The notes beneath the pieces were generated by a model. It did no database searches. It saw nothing but the letters and a program-made list of their open reading frames with translations, and was not told the origin of the DNA. Positions 61,301-64,000 of a stretch of 64,000 nt of DNA are shown here, one piece after another. How positions within the stretch are numbered: the stretch's first letter is position 1; every line of letters starts with the position of its first letter. The stretch covers positions 62,001 to 126,000 of the forward strand of contig CBDBCB010000015.1 of assembly GCA_965202745.1 (NCBI GenBank). The letters run 5' to 3'. The position numbers and the translations under genes are program-made. This stretch comes from JACKII01 sp965202745 (GTDB taxonomy: Bacteria > Pseudomonadota > Alphaproteobacteria > Bin95).

Positions 61301-62351
61301 CTACGCCGGAACCTTGCCCCGCACCTCTTCCCGCACGATGCGCGCACCGTCGGCCAGGGCCTTCAGCTTGGCAAATGCCAGCGAGCGCGGCAGGTATTTC
61401 AGCCCGCAATCAGGCGCCGCAATCAACCGTTCCGCATCGATATAGGGCAGCGCCGAGCGCAACCGATCCGCCACCAGTTCCGGCGTCTCCACTTCCATGG
61501 TGCCCAGGTTCAGCACGCCGAAGAGCACGTGCTTGTCCGCCAGCCGCTTTAACATGGCTGGACCGAGCTTAGGTTGCGCCGCTTCGATAGATACCGCGGT
61601 CACGCAGGTATCGTTCAATTCGCCGAGGAACTCGTAACCCGTGGGCTTGTCCGACACGACGTAGGCATAACCGAAGCACATATGCACCACGGTCGGCACC
61701 GTCACGCCCGCCAGCGCGCCATTGATCGCTACCTTGTTGAATTCCCGCGCCTGGGCCGGGTGAGCGGCCATGTGCGGCTCGTCGATCTGGATCACCTCCA
61801 CGCCGGCGGCCTGCACCGCCAGCACTTCCTCGCTCAGTGCCTTAGCTATAGGCTTCCACGACCTGGCCGAAGTCGCCATAGTGCTCGTCCAGCGCCATTT
61901 TCGCCATGGTGAATGCGCCGGGAATGGTGATCTTCACCGGCTTGTCGGTGTTCGCCTTCATGAATTCCACGTCCCGCACCTGCACAGGACCGTTCCACGC
62001 AATCGGCCCGCTGATGCGCGGCACCAGGGTCGGCGTGCCAGTCCAGCCCGGCACCGTGCCCAGATTGTCGATGTCGATCCCGCCCAGGGCGTTGGCAAAG
62101 TGATTGAAGTAGCTCTCGCGCCGCACTTCGCCATCGGAAACAATATCCAGCCCCGCCCGCTCCTGGTCGTGCAGGGCCGCAAGCGCTGCGTCATCCTGCG
62201 CTTCCTCCAGCAGGTCTTCGTCAGGCCGCCAGACCTCTTTCATCCGCACCCGCGGCGGGCCGCTGCCCAGCAGCACGGTCTTGTTCACCAGCCATCCTGG
62301 CTGCGGATAGCTGCCGATCAGCGTCGTCGGGATCAGGGTGTTGAACAACAT
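61301..62351 (-). pseudogene. MetE-like (B12-independent methionine synthase family) protein, frameshifted
   Basis: Frame one starts at 62351 (LFNTLIPTTLIGSYPQPGWL) and runs through SDGEVRRESYFNHFANALGG to HYGDFGQVVEAYS and a stop. The continuation is in another frame (AKALSEEVLAVQAAGVEVIQ, VVHMCFGYAYVV, LIAAPDCGLKYL) to 61301. One extra A near 61849 (GCCTATAGCTAAG) explains it. The zinc ligands expected for methyl transfer to a thiol are present: His and Cys in HMC and Cys in PDCGLK. Pairs of such proteins occur in catabolic operons and may transfer methyl groups from unusual donors rather than make methionine. It starts the unit that continues into the chimera and hyuB. Confidence 0.85.
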
Positions 62352-62379
62352 TATTTCGGTCCTCCAGCCGGCAAGCGGC

Positions 62380-63117
62380 CTATTTCAGGTTCCGTTCCCA
62401 CAGATCGAAGATCTTGCCCCAGGCATATTCAGAGGCTTCAGGCGCATAGGCCGGCCGCTCCGAAAACTGAAAGCCGTGCAGCGTGCCGGGCAATTGCTCC
62501 AGCGTGTGGTTGGTGCCCGCCTTGGCCAACGCGTCCTTCAACGCCGGGATCACATGATCGGGCACCGTCGCATCGACCTCAGCAAAGAAGTAGCAAAGCT
62601 CGCCCTGCACCTTGTCCAGCAACAGATGGGGAGAGTCTTCCTCCTCCGTCACAATGCCGACGCCGTACAGGCTGGCCGCTGCCTTCATCCGGTGCGGGAA
62701 GCGGGCGGAAACAGTGGTGATGTATTTACCGCTCATGCAATGGCCCACACAGCCGACCGGCCCCAGCTTCACCATGCCTTGCGCATCCATCCACGCCAGC
62801 ATCGCACCAGTGTCTTCGGTCACCAGTGCATTGGTCAAATGGTTCATTGAGGCACGGATGACGGCGGACATGCCATCATCCCGCCGCGGAATATCGAAAC
62901 GCACCGTACCCAGCCGGTAATACATATCCGGCAGCAGGCAGAAATAGCCCATTTTGGCAATCCGCCTCGCCATGTTGCACAGTTCCTCGCGGAAGCCTGG
63001 CGCATCCATGTAGAAGATGATGCCCGGCACGGCAGGATCGTCCGCAGGTGCCGCGGCAAAGGCCGGCATTTTGCCGTGCTTGGTCGTGACCGTGACGAAC
63101 TCTTCCCACAGTTTCAT
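62380..63117 (-). CDS. Dienelactone hydrolase family protein
   Basis: The start at 63117 (KLWEEFVTVTTKHGKMPAFA) has GAGGGAA upstream; 245 residues. The alpha/beta-hydrolase shows the Cys nucleophile elbow GHCMSG at about residue 125, Asp in FFAEVDATVPDH at about 175 and His in LPGTLHGFQF at about 207, the Cys-Asp-His triad of dienelactone hydrolases. It would open lactones such as those formed in ring-cleavage pathways, or cleave related esters. It is immediately upstream of the MetE-like gene in the same direction (28 bp), so it probably belongs to the same operon. Confidence 0.9.
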   Translation of the reverse strand: MKLWEEFVTVTTKHGKMPAFAAAPADDPAVPGIIFYMDAPGFREELCNMARRIAKMGYFCLLPDMYYRLGTVRFDIPRRDDGMSAVIRASMNHLTNALVTEDTGAMLAWMDAQGMVKLGPVGCVGHCMSGKYITTVSARFPHRMKAAASLYGVGIVTEEEDSPHLLLDKVQGELCYFFAEVDATVPDHVIPALKDALAKAGTNHTLEQLPGTLHGFQFSERPAYAPEASEYAWGKIFDLWERNLK

Positions 63118-63274
63118 GGCTATTCCCTCGCTGATAAGCAGCGCCTGCAAAGCGATGCGGTTTCTGGCCATGATACTCGGCTCGACGGCGGCGGCGCGCA
63201 AGCGCTATGCTGCCTGCCGGAAACGCCGCAGCTCCACACCGGAGGTGATAGCGGCAGCCGCAAGGAAACAAACC

Positions 63275-63802
63275 ATGTCCGCCGACGCCAATAAAACAAT
63301 ACCGCGCGCCAAATTGAATCGCCTGCACCATGCCGCCTGGGTCACCAATGATATGGAAGCGACTCGACAGTTCTACGAGGAGGTGATCGGTCTGCCGATG
63401 ACGGCCTGCTGGAAGGAGAAAACGCCCAGCGGGCTCGAGTATTGCCACACATTTTTCGAGTTGGGCGACGGCAGCGCCATCGCCTATTTCGACTGGACGA
63501 ACGAAGACACAAACCCGCGGGGACGGGAATCACCAGGCCACCTGGCGCTGGAGTGTGATGCCGAGATCCAGGCCGCCATACGGCAACGCCTAGAGGCTGC
63601 TGGCTACACGATCCGGCAGATTGATCATGGCTATTGCGTCTCGCTTTATGTGACTGATCCGAACAATTTCCACTTAGAGTTCACAGCAGACGCCTCCGAC
63701 TCAAAGGAAATCTTCGCAAACCATACCCCCAAGGCCCACCAATACCTGCGCGAATGGATGGCTGGCGACCGCACCATCAATAACGACTTTCAGAACCACT
63801 GA
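63275..63802 (+). CDS. VOC-superfamily (glyoxalase/extradiol dioxygenase-like) protein
   Basis: The start at 63275 (SADANKTIPRAKLNRLHHAA) has AAGGAA 8 bp upstream; the frame is open further upstream without similarity. The 175-residue product contains two beta-alpha-beta-beta-beta units with metal-ligand-like residues in LHHAAWVTND, SPGHLALEC and NNFHLEFT (His, His, Glu). Members include glyoxalases, ring-cleaving dioxygenases and fosfomycin-resistance proteins; this single short copy is more like the lyase/glyoxalase type. It is divergent from the dienelactone hydrolase operon and may act in the same catabolic route. Confidence 0.88.
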   Translation: MSADANKTIPRAKLNRLHHAAWVTNDMEATRQFYEEVIGLPMTACWKEKTPSGLEYCHTFFELGDGSAIAYFDWTNEDTNPRGRESPGHLALECDAEIQAAIRQRLEAAGYTIRQIDHGYCVSLYVTDPNNFHLEFTADASDSKEIFANHTPKAHQYLREWMAGDRTINNDFQNH

Positions 63803-64000
63803 AACGCCAACCCGCACCACTTCAAAGGAACTCAGCTCACTGCCCGGCTACAATCGCCGAGCAGCCGACCATGACAGCGGGGAGTTTCTTGCAGAAATAA
63901 ATATAACACCTTTCCCAGCCGGATCATCGGAATCAATTTGTTGAGAGGTGGGACCTCCTGAAATCGCAGTGGATTCCTGCGATGCTCCGCGACCCGCCAG
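63803..64000. other. No gene recognised at right edge
   Basis: The last 198 bp hold no convincing ORF. A small hairpin ATCGCAG/CTGCGAT is present at about 63964-63982. Nothing else is recognised. Confidence 0.5.

Noticed and set aside
60033..61445. Open frame of 470 codons on the + strand
   Set aside because: It is antisense to the MetE/hydantoinase A chimera; no domain was recognised.

Overview
The window is GC-rich bacterial chromosome and most resembles an alphaproteobacterium, probably near Rhodospirillales. This rests on the zapE-mdh-sucC-sucD-sucA-odhB-lpdA order, gltB-gltD, and TAGAGC-type intergenic hairpins. The assignment is inference from gene order and protein style, not from a database search. 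No rRNA, tRNA or CRISPR array was seen.

Layout. 1-15.4 kb: the end of ahcY, a secreted pentapeptide-repeat protein, a frameshifted LLM-type (luciferase-like) oxidoreductase, an IS481-type element, a CBS protein, a nuclease-like/M48 lipoprotein pair, proline iminopeptidase, a glycosyltransferase plus asparagine synthase pair, ygfZ, a histidine phosphatase and a Lon-like protease. 15.4-29.5 kb: two nearly identical IS6-type elements in opposite orientation flank gltD/gltB, a thioesterase/MoxR pair, a crotonase, a methyltransferase, a redoxin/2-oxoglutarate oxygenase with a premature stop, and a truncated dacB. A 24-codon CoA-transferase remnant abuts the left IS copy. 29.5-42.2 kb: SDR, then the TCA block (lpdA, odhB, sucA, sucD, sucC, mdh), an MFS transporter and zapE. 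42.3-63.8 kb: an accessory catabolic region with a broken deaminase, an enolase-superfamily enzyme, a large beta-helix/RTX surface protein, a GMC oxidoreductase, four further LLM-type monooxygenases in different states of decay, an acyl-CoA dehydrogenase-like gene, a 2-hydroxyacid dehydrogenase, pyrophosphatase, hydantoinase A/B, MetE-like proteins, a dienelactone hydrolase and a VOC protein.

The most striking property is the density of small lesions. Single-base frameshifts or in-frame stops interrupt at least ten otherwise well-conserved genes, including odhB of the TCA cycle. There are also two IS6-associated truncations and an apparent deletion that fused half of a MetE-like gene in frame to a hydantoinase A lacking its N-terminus. 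Either the genome is in an early stage of decay, as in a recently host-restricted lineage, or the assembly carries uncorrected indels; raw reads would decide.

A second theme is dispersed hairpin repeats at gene 3' ends. Several begin with TAG, and that TAG is the stop codon of ahcY, pip, mdh and the methyltransferase. A 186-bp element with long nested inverted repeats near 1.9 kb looks like a non-autonomous mobile element.
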